A DNA stretch of 24,558 nt, taken from NCBI GenBank assembly GCA_024402455.1, contig JAKSTS010000020.1, forward strand, positions 1 through 24,558, written 5' to 3'. Below are positions 7,336 through 14,769 of the stretch, piece after piece. The stretch's first letter is position 1. Each line of letters begins with the position of its first letter. This DNA is from Treponemataceae bacterium (lineage in GTDB: Bacteria > Spirochaetota > Spirochaetia > Treponematales > Treponemataceae). A model generated the notes under the pieces. That model did not search any database. It saw nothing but the letters and a program-made list of their open reading frames with translations, and had not been told where the DNA came from. The position numbers and the translations under genes are program-made.

Positions 7336-7437
7336 TTAGAAGCGCAAACCTGATTCATCCCACGACAGCACATCAATATTGATAGTGTCTGCGTGCAAAT
7401 GCTTCAAAAGCGTACCGAACTCTTGTCTGTCGAAACG
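7336..7437 (-). pseudogene. Possible C-terminal gene remnant, about 33 codons
   Basis: The minus-strand frame between TGA (7440-7438) and TAA (7338-7336) reads RFDRQEFGTLLKHLHADTIN and IDVLSWDESGLRF. It is richer in G+C than the 214-residue gene next to it and closer in composition to the 7501-7830 fragment. There is no start and no recognised family. It probably marks another lost gene at the edge of the A+T-rich stretch. Confidence 0.3.
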
Positions 7438-7500
7438 TCATAGTTTTCAAAGTGTAGTTTGAAAAGTTTTAAATCCGCTTACTATCAGCGCAAGTAATTT

Positions 7501-7830
7501 TCAGCTTTTCTCATACCTGTGCTGCACGGTGCAGAGCTTGCCGTTCAGCGTGACCATGCCGATGATGTTTTTGCCGTACGAAACGACCGGCGGAACGAAC
7601 ACAAAGTCTTCGATTTTCAGGCTGGCGCGGCTGCCGCTGTATTCTGTGGAAATATCGAGCTTTGTAAGGTTTGTGATGCTGAAATCTTTCGTGTTCGTGC
7701 CGTAGCCGAGAAGCTTGGCGAGCTTTGCAGAAGTTTTACTGTGAAAGCAGCCAGCGAATTCAAGGTTCACGGCATCAACAAGCGGCGGCTCAAAGGCTGC
7801 CATAAACTGAAGAATGAAATATTTCAGCAT
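7501..7830 (-). pseudogene. C-terminal fragment resembling a condensation-domain/alcohol acyltransferase-like protein
   Basis: The frame gives 109 residues, but its ATG directly follows an in-frame TAA and has no ribosome site. The body (FEPPLVDAVNLEFAGCFHSK, TNTKDFSITNLTKLDISTEY, VFVPPVVSYGKNIIGMVTLN, GKL) looks like the last quarter of condensation-domain or WES-type acyltransferase proteins, which end in a 'TNLGKxDI ... FxFxPP ... GxVTxNGK' pattern. Full-length relatives are more than 400 residues, so most of the gene is missing. G+C is high (52% in the line beginning 7621), matching the oxidoreductase fragment at 3645-4643 rather than the A+T-rich DNA between them. Family assignment is tentative; the fragment nature is clear. 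Confidence 0.5.
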
Positions 7831-7975
7831 TTATTTCAACGAGTCAAAAGTTCACTGAAAGGTCAAAAGCGGCAGTACATGAACAAAAACAGGCAAAACA
7901 GCGCAACCGCAAAGATTGCGCCGGCAAAATCTGCACTTTCTGAGGTTCAGACTATTCCAGAGAAATTTTTTGCCG

Positions 7976-10267
7976 CTAATCTTTTACACGCATAAGAGAA
8001 CCTGAACAGTGTTCCGGCATGAACTGTTTTTTTGCACCAGACTCGAATGCTGTAAAAATTACAAAATCGCCCTCGCAATAACCGGCTTTACAGACAATTC
8101 CATAGCCGAAATCGTCATGATAAACTTTTGTGCCTGGTTTCCAGTGTTCAAACAGAGGAGCTGTCTCTGCCTGCCCGGCAGGCCGCTTAGAACCGGCTCT
8201 TGCCTCTTGTTCTCCTGCAAAATGAAATCTAGCAGGCCGTTCGCCAAGCTCTTCGATTGAACTGCGGTTAATTTCTGCAAGGAACGGGCTTGGGCTCATC
8301 CATTCGGCACGTCCATAAAGACGGCGAGAAGCTGTTGTCGTAAGATAAAGTTCATCTTTTGCACGTGTAATGCCAACATAAAAAAGCCGGCGTTCTTCTT
8401 CAAGCTCTTCATCAACTTTGTCTTCGCGCGGAAAAATTCCTTTTTCGATGCCGGTAATTATAACACGTGGAAATTCCAGACCTTTTGTATTATGCAGCGT
8501 AATGAGCGTAACTGCATCACCTTCATCTTCTGTCTGAGTCACGGCACGGTCAAGCTCGATGTGGTCAAAAAATAATGCAAGCCCTGCCCTGTTTTTTGGG
8601 TATAGAACCGCGCTGTTCGCAAGTTCCTGCATATTGGCGACACGCTGTGTTCCGGCAATTTCGTCTTGAGTTGAATGATATTCATGCAGACCTGAAACTG
8701 ACACAACTTTTTCAATAAAAGAAGCCAATGTTTTTTCTTTTTCAACCTGAACATTTGCACGCATCTGTTCTTCAATTGCAATCTGTGCCATTTCTGCAAC
8801 TTCTTTTGAAACAGCAGCACCGTCTGAATCATCAAGTTCTTCAGTTAATTTTGCCAATATATCGAGGAAGGTCTGAATGCCTTTGCGTGCTTTTGCAGGA
8901 ACAGGCAAAGATTCGCTTTTGCATGCTTCAAGAATACTGCCTTTTGTTACAAATTTATTTTCAGCGTCATCTTCAACCGTTACATATGTCTGGCGTGCAA
9001 AATCAATGACTTTCTGCTGACTTGAAGCACCAACAGAACGAAGCGGTTTGTTGACAACTCTTGAAAAACTTATTTCGTCACGAGGATTTAAAATCAACGC
9101 AAGATAAGCAAGCACATCTTTAATTTCTTCGCGGTCATAAAATTTAAGAGAACCGACAACACGATATGGAATTTTCCGATTCAAGAACTCTGTTTCAAAA
9201 CCCAATGACTGGGCATTCATTCTGTAAAGAACAGCCCAGTCGCTGTACGGGCAGCCTTTTTTATGCGCAGCCTTTATCATTTCTGCGCAAAAAGCAGTTT
9301 CATCAGATTGATTTGCAAGAAAAACTGCAACAGGCTTTTTGCCTTCTCCTCGTTCGGCTTTTAATGTTTTTCCAAGACGGCCTTTATTATTTGAAACAAC
9401 TTCATCTGCAATTTTCAAAACTGGCGCTACGGAACGATAATTTCTTTCAAGCTTTATTAATTCTGCACCGGCAAAATTTTCCTGAAACGTAAGAATATTC
9501 TTTACTTCTGCACCACGAAAACTGTAGATTGACTGGTCATCGTCACCGACAACACAGACATAGGTTTCCGGTCCTGCAAGCACTTTCAAAAGTTCAAACT
9601 GCGCAACATTCGAATCCTGATATTCATCAATCATTATTACGCGGAACCTGTGCTGCATCTGCACCTGAATCTGCGGATTTTCTTTTAAAACTTTTATCGG
9701 AAGTGAGATTAAATCACCAAAATCAACGTTTCCTGTCTCGTGCAGCCTGTTTTCATATTTTTCGTAATAATCCTGAAAATTCGGATCTTCATCAATTTTT
9801 GACAAATCCTCGCTTTCTGGCGAAAGACAGTAATCTTTTGCCCGCGAAATTAAATGTACATAATGCGCACACTGGTTGTGCGTCAATTCCGGCGCAGTTT
9901 TGCTTAAAAGCGTCAGCATGTCTGCATCATCATAAACTGTAAAGCTCGAAGAAAGACCGGCATATTCAGAAAAAATACGCAGAAACCACGAACCAAACGA
10001 ATGAAACGTGCGGATCTGTGCAAACTGCGCCAGTTCATTCAGACGGCATGCACGTTCACGCATTTCATTTGCTGCTTTTTTTGTAAAAGTAACAGCCAGA
10101 ATTGAACGGGGATCTACGCCATGGTCTATCAGCCATGCGATTTTTGTTGTAATTACGCGTGTTTTTCCAGAACCGGCACCAGCCAGAATAAGCAGCGGTT
10201 TGCCTTCATGCATAACAGCCTGGCACTGTTCAGGATTTAATACGTTTAAATAAGAATCAGACAGCAT
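7976..10267 (-). CDS. uvrD/pcrA: ATP-dependent DNA helicase, UvrD/PcrA/Rep type
   Basis: This is a superfamily 1A 3'-5' helicase for DNA repair and clearing of replication obstacles. The 763 residues contain all core motifs: Walker A GAGSGKT (30-36), motif Ia AVTFTKKAANEMRERA, motif II IDEYQDS (213-219), motif III GDDDQSIYSFRGA (241-253), motif IV ERNYRS (274-279), motif V TLHNTKGLEFPRV and motif VI RRLFYVGITRAKDELY. The C-terminus (GTKVYHDDFGYGIV ... VIFTAFESGAKKQFMPEHC) matches the Tudor-like tail that contacts RNA polymerase in UvrD/PcrA, so those are better names than Rep. Its ATG overlaps the stop of the receiver gene by one base (TAATG), which implies translational coupling. No clear terminator follows. 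Confidence 0.95.
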   Translation of the reverse strand: MLSDSYLNVLNPEQCQAVMHEGKPLLILAGAGSGKTRVITTKIAWLIDHGVDPRSILAVTFTKKAANEMRERACRLNELAQFAQIRTFHSFGSWFLRIFSEYAGLSSSFTVYDDADMLTLLSKTAPELTHNQCAHYVHLISRAKDYCLSPESEDLSKIDEDPNFQDYYEKYENRLHETGNVDFGDLISLPIKVLKENPQIQVQMQHRFRVIMIDEYQDSNVAQFELLKVLAGPETYVCVVGDDDQSIYSFRGAEVKNILTFQENFAGAELIKLERNYRSVAPVLKIADEVVSNNKGRLGKTLKAERGEGKKPVAVFLANQSDETAFCAEMIKAAHKKGCPYSDWAVLYRMNAQSLGFETEFLNRKIPYRVVGSLKFYDREEIKDVLAYLALILNPRDEISFSRVVNKPLRSVGASSQQKVIDFARQTYVTVEDDAENKFVTKGSILEACKSESLPVPAKARKGIQTFLDILAKLTEELDDSDGAAVSKEVAEMAQIAIEEQMRANVQVEKEKTLASFIEKVVSVSGLHEYHSTQDEIAGTQRVANMQELANSAVLYPKNRAGLALFFDHIELDRAVTQTEDEGDAVTLITLHNTKGLEFPRVIITGIEKGIFPREDKVDEELEEERRLFYVGITRAKDELYLTTTASRRLYGRAEWMSPSPFLAEINRSSIEELGERPARFHFAGEQEARAGSKRPAGQAETAPLFEHWKPGTKVYHDDFGYGIVCKAGYCEGDFVIFTAFESGAKKQFMPEHCSGSLMRVKD

Positions 10268-10677
10268 TATTTTTTGCTTTGCTTTTTTTTTTTTATTTCA
10301 AGCTGTTTTTGAACATGATTCAAAAGTTCTGCAGGTGCAATAGGTTTAAGGATATAATCATTTACACCAGATTTTGTAATTTTTGCAAGTACATCGTCTT
10401 TTTCTATCCCTGTCAAAAATATCACGGGAATATCTTTTGTCAATGGATTTTTCTGCATCTGTTCGTAAACTTGAAAACCAGAAATTTCAGGCATATTAAT
10501 ATCAAGAATAACAAGGTCAACTTTGTTTTCTGACAAAAAATGCAGAGCCTCTTTTCCTGTGCTTAATGCAATGACCTTGTAAAAAGCCCTCAAAGAAGAC
10601 ATAACATGCACATTCATCACATTATCATCATCAACTGTCAAAATAAGCGGAGTTTCTACAGTTTCTGTTTCAGACAT
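10267..10677 (-). CDS. Single-domain response regulator (receiver only)
   Basis: The protein is a CheY-like receiver with no output domain. From the chosen start the acidic pocket is Asp16-Asp18, the phosphoacceptor is Asp59 in VILDINMPE, the conserved Thr is Thr89 in FLTG, and Lys111 sits in ILKPI. I chose the ATG giving MSETETVE because GGGGGA lies five bases upstream; a start four codons earlier has only a weak site and places the ribosome site inside the gene. The tail is Lys-rich (KKKKQSKK). It lies 36 bases after rimO and overlaps uvrD/pcrA by one base, so it is co-transcribed with them. The partner kinase is not in the window. Confidence 0.9.
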   Translation of the reverse strand: MSETETVETPLILTVDDDNVMNVHVMSSLRAFYKVIALSTGKEALHFLSENKVDLVILDINMPEISGFQVYEQMQKNPLTKDIPVIFLTGIEKDDVLAKITKSGVNDYILKPIAPAELLNHVQKQLEIKKKKQSKK

Positions 10678-10713
10678 ATTTTCCCCCATAAACCTGTTTC
10701 CAAGTTACAGCAA

Positions 10714-12078
10714 TTATATCATAAAACCTTCAATATCGACACCACGAATAGAACTAATATGTGCAGAAATGCGTGCACCAACTGAAATCTGCGAAACATG
10801 TTTTGGATTTGTAACGTCATAAGCAATAACAGCAGCACCGTCAACTTCTGGGGCTTGAAACCATGTCCGTCCGATTACAAAACCTGTTTCTTCGCCTTCT
10901 TTAAACGGCACAATTTCTTCTATGATAACATCACATTTTTCATTGCAATGACGGGCAAGACGTTTTTCTGTTATTTTCTGCTGGGCTTTTTCAAGTTTTG
11001 CACATCTTTTTTTTGATGTTTTTTCATCAACCTGATTTTCAAATTTTTCAGCAGGAGTATCATCTTCTAAACTGTACGCAAAACAGCCTGACCAGTCAGG
11101 TTCAATTTTCTTTAGAAATTTAAGGGTATTTTCAAACCGGGCTTCTGTTTCACCAGGAAAACCTGCAAGAAATGTTGTCCTCAAAACAGCATTCGGCAGC
11201 TTGCTTCTGATTTCTGCAACAAGCTTTTCATAAACAGACGCACTTCCATGCCTGTTCATTTTCAAAATTATTTCATCATCACCAGACTGAAAAGGAATAT
11301 CAAAATAAGGCAATATTCGGGAATCAGAAGCAACAGCATCAAGCAGATCAGAAGGAAAATTATCCGGATGAATGTACAAAAGCCTTAACCAGAAATTTCC
11401 TTCAATTGCACAAACAGCTTTAAGCAGTTTTACAAGTCCGCTTTCGTTTTTGTCTTTTGCAAAATCTTTGCCATAAGAAGCAAGGTCCTGACCGATAAGG
11501 TTTATCTCAAAAATGCCGCGCAGCAGAAGCGTTCTTATTTCATCTACAATTTCTTCAATCGGGCGGCTTCTCAATTCGCCGCGAATCAAAGGAATTGCAC
11601 AAAAAGAACAGCGGTTATTGCAGCCTTCTGTAATTTTTACATAAGCACTGCCTGCAAAAGATAAAAATTCAGGACGGTCTCCTGCACAGACACCTTTTTG
11701 AAGTGGTTTTATAACAGGCCGCTCATTTTTATCAAGCTGGGCTACAGCTTTTCGTACAAGCGAAATATCGCCGTTTCCCAAAAAACCGTCTGCTTCTTCA
11801 AATGAATCAGCAAATTCTTCCTGGTAACGTTCAGCAAGACAACCGGCAAGCAGAATTTTTGCCTGCGGAAATTGTGCACGAGCCTGTATAACAGAATTTA
11901 TCGATTCTGTTTTTGCAGATTCAATAAATCCACAGGAATTTACAATTATCAAAGATGCATTCTGCGGTTCATCAGTCCGCATCCATCCATCTTTTGCAAG
12001 ATGTCCAATAATCAGCTCGCCATCAACTTGATTTTTTGCACAACCATGCTGATCCAGAAAAAACAGCTTATTATTCAA
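10714..12078 (-). CDS. rimO: Ribosomal protein uS12 methylthiotransferase
   Basis: RimO is a radical-SAM enzyme that adds a methylthio group to an Asp of ribosomal protein S12. The 454 residues include the N-terminal cluster cysteines Cys13, Cys49 and Cys80 and the radical-SAM CxxxCxxC at 153, 157 and 160 (GCNNRCSFCAIPLIRGELRS). The NSCGFIESA and IPLIRG wording separates RimO from the tRNA enzyme MiaB. A C-terminal TRAM-like region follows (CDVIIEEIVPFKEGEETGFV). The start must be TTG at 12078, because no ATG precedes Cys13, and it overlaps the rodZ stop by eight bases. The ribosome site is weak (GGTGG), suggesting coupling to rodZ translation. Confidence 0.94.
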   Translation of the reverse strand: MNNKLFFLDQHGCAKNQVDGELIIGHLAKDGWMRTDEPQNASLIIVNSCGFIESAKTESINSVIQARAQFPQAKILLAGCLAERYQEEFADSFEEADGFLGNGDISLVRKAVAQLDKNERPVIKPLQKGVCAGDRPEFLSFAGSAYVKITEGCNNRCSFCAIPLIRGELRSRPIEEIVDEIRTLLLRGIFEINLIGQDLASYGKDFAKDKNESGLVKLLKAVCAIEGNFWLRLLYIHPDNFPSDLLDAVASDSRILPYFDIPFQSGDDEIILKMNRHGSASVYEKLVAEIRSKLPNAVLRTTFLAGFPGETEARFENTLKFLKKIEPDWSGCFAYSLEDDTPAEKFENQVDEKTSKKRCAKLEKAQQKITEKRLARHCNEKCDVIIEEIVPFKEGEETGFVIGRTWFQAPEVDGAAVIAYDVTNPKHVSQISVGARISAHISSIRGVDIEGFMI

Positions 12079-13186
12079 CTTTCATGACCACCAGTTTAAA
12101 TCGACCGTCATCATCTTTTACCCATTTGATGTCTTCAACAAGAACCTGACCAGGACGACCAACTTCAAGGTCTACAACGTGACCAGCACCGAGAACCTGC
12201 ATTTTTACAGCATTAGCATTTGAAATCCACAAACGAAAACCATTATTTGCATTTATGCTGACAGTTTGAGATGAATTATAAAAATCTTCTACAACATCTT
12301 TACGGTCAATCTGATAACGGAACAGACACTGTCCACGGAAATTTGCATTTAATGTTACAGGATATGCATTTGGAGAATCAAGAATTACAGTGCGGTCAAT
12401 ACCGGCAGCTGTTGTTTCTGCAACAAGCTCGGTACCTGCAAATTCTTCTGTTTCATCTTCAACCACAGGAGCAGCAACAACCATTTCTTCTTCATCCATA
12501 ATGCGGACAAGCTGAATTTCTGCACCGCGTTTAGCATCTGTCTTAGAAATATCAGACAGAAATACTGAAATTTCTCCGCCCGGCTGTCCGTCCAAATCAA
12601 TTTCAACTTCTTCGCCTAGCTCAACAACCTGAGAACCATATGGAGTATCTAAAGTAAGCATTCCGACTGTATCAGCAACTGTAATAGTTACAACATCTTC
12701 GTCCAATGCAACTTCAATTTTATCTTCCTGATAAACACGTTTCTGTATAGGAACATTTTCAAGCTGGTAAACACTGTGCGGCGGTGCTTCTGCAATTACT
12801 TTTTCGCGGGTTTCATCTTTTGATGCATTAAGTCTTACAATGAGGAATACGGCCAAAGAAATGATAATAACGCCAATAATTGAACCTGCAATTGCATAAA
12901 CAGGAACTTCTTTTTTTGGCTCAAGCAAAAGTTCAAGCGGTGCAGGTTCAATCTGTGTTTTTATGGCTTTGTACATTGCAACAAGTTCATCTGGATCCAG
13001 ATTTAAATATTCTGCATAGTTTTTCAAAAAACCAATAAGATATGTATCGCACGGAAAAGAAGCGATAAGTTCCTTTTCAAGTGCATCAAGATATTCAACA
13101 GTAATATTCGTTTCAAGAGAAGCACGTTCCAAATCAATTTCGCGGGCCTCTCGTGCCTGTCTTAAACGAGCACCAAAACTTTCCAT
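12071..13186 (-). CDS. rodZ: RodZ-like cell-shape protein (cytoplasmic HTH, one membrane helix, periplasmic domain)
   Basis: RodZ links the MreB cytoskeleton to the wall-building machinery. The 371 residues start with an XRE-like helix-turn-helix (residues about 4-72: FGARLRQAREAREIDLERAS ... LIGFLKNYAEYLNLDPDELV). A single transmembrane helix follows at about 96-118 (VYAIAGSIIGVIIISLAVFL), then a long acidic periplasmic region ending in a DUF4115-like beta domain (FRLWISNANAVKMQVLGAGH). An AGGA lies ten bases before the ATG. The gene overlaps rimO and heads the rodZ-rimO-receiver-uvrD cluster. It could be called only a helix-turn-helix membrane protein, but domain order and size fit RodZ well. 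Confidence 0.85.
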   Translation of the reverse strand: MESFGARLRQAREAREIDLERASLETNITVEYLDALEKELIASFPCDTYLIGFLKNYAEYLNLDPDELVAMYKAIKTQIEPAPLELLLEPKKEVPVYAIAGSIIGVIIISLAVFLIVRLNASKDETREKVIAEAPPHSVYQLENVPIQKRVYQEDKIEVALDEDVVTITVADTVGMLTLDTPYGSQVVELGEEVEIDLDGQPGGEISVFLSDISKTDAKRGAEIQLVRIMDEEEMVVAAPVVEDETEEFAGTELVAETTAAGIDRTVILDSPNAYPVTLNANFRGQCLFRYQIDRKDVVEDFYNSSQTVSINANNGFRLWISNANAVKMQVLGAGHVVDLEVGRPGQVLVEDIKWVKDDDGRFKLVVMKVE

Positions 13187-13202
13187 AATAAAAAAATCCT
13201 TT

Positions 13203-13225
13203 GAACCGGATTTACCTTCCGGCTC
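13203..13225 (-). promoter_or_regulatory. Hairpin in the rodZ leader
   Basis: On the minus strand GAGCCGGA, a 7-base loop AGGTAAA, and TCCGGTTC form a stem with one G-T pair, ending about 16 bases before the rodZ ATG. A run of seven T residues lies between the AGGA ribosome site and the start. It could limit ribosome access or act as an attenuator. No experimental analogue is known to me. Confidence 0.3.
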
Positions 13226-13517
13226 TTCAAATTGGAAATCTCTAAAAATTTTCTTTTCAGAGAATTACCATAAACTCAAACATTTCTCCAATAACTCTAA
13301 TAAGAAAGAAGAAATTCTACAGGAACCCGGAAAATCAGCAGATAAACCAGAAAACCTGAAAATTTTGAAGTATTCAAGAACACTTCAAAACATTTTATTT
13401 TCAAGGAAACATTTTTAACATTTTCCCTGTACGCTCCGGTCAAAGACCTGAGCATAAAATCAAAAGCAAAAACGTCTGCATATTTCTAAAAACGCAATTT
13501 TCAGAAACTCAGACTGT
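13226..13517. other. Intergenic stretch between lolA and rodZ, nothing coding seen
   Basis: No convincing open frame is present. One imperfect stem occurs at 13433-13453 (GCTCCGGTC, loop AAA, GACCTGAGC) with a single mismatch and no T-run. It could be the 3' end of the lolA transcript. The rest is A+T-rich without recognisable signals. Confidence 0.4.
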
Positions 13518-14192
13518 TTATTCTTCTGCATACAAAAAATTGTCATAGTTGTTTGCAGAAGACGGCGGATCATAAATAAACCGTGTATCAGGAATTCCTT
13601 TATTCAATGCATAATTTTTAAAGTCAAAAACAAATGTCTCGCCGTTTTTTGCATAGCCTTCTACACGGCGGATAAGTTTTGTTTCTGGATTTACAGACAT
13701 GCGAATCCGTCGGTAACCTTCTGATGAAGTTTTTGGCGCAAGAATCAATTTTACGACCATCTCAGAAGAACCCTCGTCAAGCGGTTCTGCATTCTGGCCA
13801 GTTTCATAAGAAATTGAATAATAGCGGCGCATAAGAGACAGCCCCTCAGGCGTTGCAATTCCAGCACCGCTTGACCGGCCTGAAGAAGAAACAGTCTGTG
13901 TCATAATTGCACGTGTTCGAGGAACATAAATCGTCAAAGTTTCTCCGTTATAGCAGATAACTTGTGTATCTGGAACAGAATAGTCAAAACGAAGCAGATT
14001 AGGACGCTTGAAAGAAACTTTTGCAGTAGACACTGATTTTGAATCTGTAATTGTAACATTTGCTTCAAAATCTTTGATTGTCCCATAATATTCATTTATA
14101 GACTGAAAAAAGTCATTAGCAGTCATAATCTGCGCAAAAAGCATGACAGCACTAAAAACAAGAACAAATACAAATGCAACAGTTTTTTTCAT
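13518..14192 (-). CDS. lolA: Outer-membrane lipoprotein carrier protein, LolA-like
   Basis: LolA ferries lipoproteins across the periplasm from the LolCDE exporter to the outer membrane. From the ATG giving MKKTVAFVFVLVFSAVMLFA, the first 20 residues are a signal peptide with cleavage after LFA. The remaining sequence follows the LolA half-barrel pattern (NDFFQSINEYYGTIKDFEAN, then VSFKRPNLLRFDYSVPDTQV, then CYNGETLTIYVPRTR). The total of 224 residues is normal. GAGAGG lies about 11 bases upstream; an earlier GTG would fall inside that site. The gene is separated from rodZ by 330 bases, so it may be its own unit. Assignment by pattern is good, though spirochaete LolA proteins are divergent. 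Confidence 0.85.
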   Translation of the reverse strand: MKKTVAFVFVLVFSAVMLFAQIMTANDFFQSINEYYGTIKDFEANVTITDSKSVSTAKVSFKRPNLLRFDYSVPDTQVICYNGETLTIYVPRTRAIMTQTVSSSGRSSGAGIATPEGLSLMRRYYSISYETGQNAEPLDEGSSEMVVKLILAPKTSSEGYRRIRMSVNPETKLIRRVEGYAKNGETFVFDFKNYALNKGIPDTRFIYDPPSSANNYDNFLYAEE

Positions 14193-14493
14193 GTAAAAAA
14201 GCACCTCTCTTTATAGCTGAAGACTTTATAAATCAACAAAATATCCAGTAAAATGAGCATAATTTTCAAAAATATACAAAACACCCATTCTGAAATACAG
14301 CTTAAAATTCTACTATAGTAAAGCAGAAACCTCATTAACAGTCAAGGGAAAACCAAAGCGTATTAAAGGAAACAAATGAATATTTTCAGCACAAGTCGAT
14401 TTTTTCAGTTAATAGTCCACAACAACAAACAACATCCTTAATATCCGCCAAACTAATAATAACAGAAAATATCAGGCAAAATCTTCAATAAAC
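14193..14493. other. A+T-rich intergenic region between lolA and the uxu promoter
   Basis: No open frame of interest is seen on either strand. It should contain the lolA promoter on the minus strand (a TATAAA about 30 bases upstream of lolA is possible, without a clear -35 box). Nothing else is recognised. Confidence 0.35.
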
Positions 14494-14522
14494 TTGACAA
14501 ATTAGAAATTCATTACTAACAT
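14494..14522 (+). promoter_or_regulatory. Candidate sigma-70-type promoter of the uxu operon
   Basis: A perfect TTGACA (14494-14499) is followed by a 17-base spacer and TAACAT (14517-14522, 4 of 6 matches). The predicted start point falls at about 14529, inside the inverted-repeat operator, a layout typical for repression. The leader to uxuB would be about 240 bases. Confidence 0.55.
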
Positions 14523-14525
14523 ACT

Positions 14526-14576
14526 AGCATATCTTATTTGTAAATTTGCAAATCAATAAGATTACTCTAATATGCT
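14526..14576. promoter_or_regulatory. Nested inverted-repeat operator upstream of uxuB
   Basis: Three nested symmetries share nearly one centre. The outer arms are AGCATAT (14526-14532) and ATATGCT (14570-14576). The middle arms are ATCTTATT (14531-14538) and AATAAGAT (14555-14562). The core is ATTTGTAAATTTGCAAAT (14536-14553), matching its own complement at 16 of 18 positions. It overlaps the predicted transcription start of the uxu operon, whose third gene encodes a GntR regulator; autoregulation is a reasonable inference. Confidence 0.55.
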
Positions 14577-14769
14577 GAAATAAAAAACAGTGCGGCCCTA
14601 AAAAGCAATTCTTAAATTTTTAGAGACAGACACAGGCACATTAGATATTTCAAAAAAAAGGCTGGAAGAAAACAAAATCTTCAATAAAGCATGACTGTAC
14701 GTTGCACTTTCTGCTTTATTACATGCCATTTACAGCCTGCCACTTTACGGCAGCTTTATGGAGCTTTAT

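Noticed and set aside
7444..7465. TTTTCAAA/TTTGAAAA inverted repeat as a terminator
   Set aside because: The stem is A/T-only and weak, there is no T-run in the minus direction, and it does not follow a defined gene end.
7863..7946. Minus-strand stretch of about 27 codons with a hydrophobic segment (AGAIFAVALFCLFLFMYC)
   Set aside because: It could be the tail of a lost membrane gene or a tiny membrane peptide, but it has no start codon or ribosome site and is too short to call.
7519..7995. Plus-strand open frame of 158 codons
   Set aside because: It lies mostly antisense to the acyltransferase-like fragment, whose minus-strand reading has recognisable motifs. The plus reading is Ala/Arg/Lys-rich without a ribosome site or domain.
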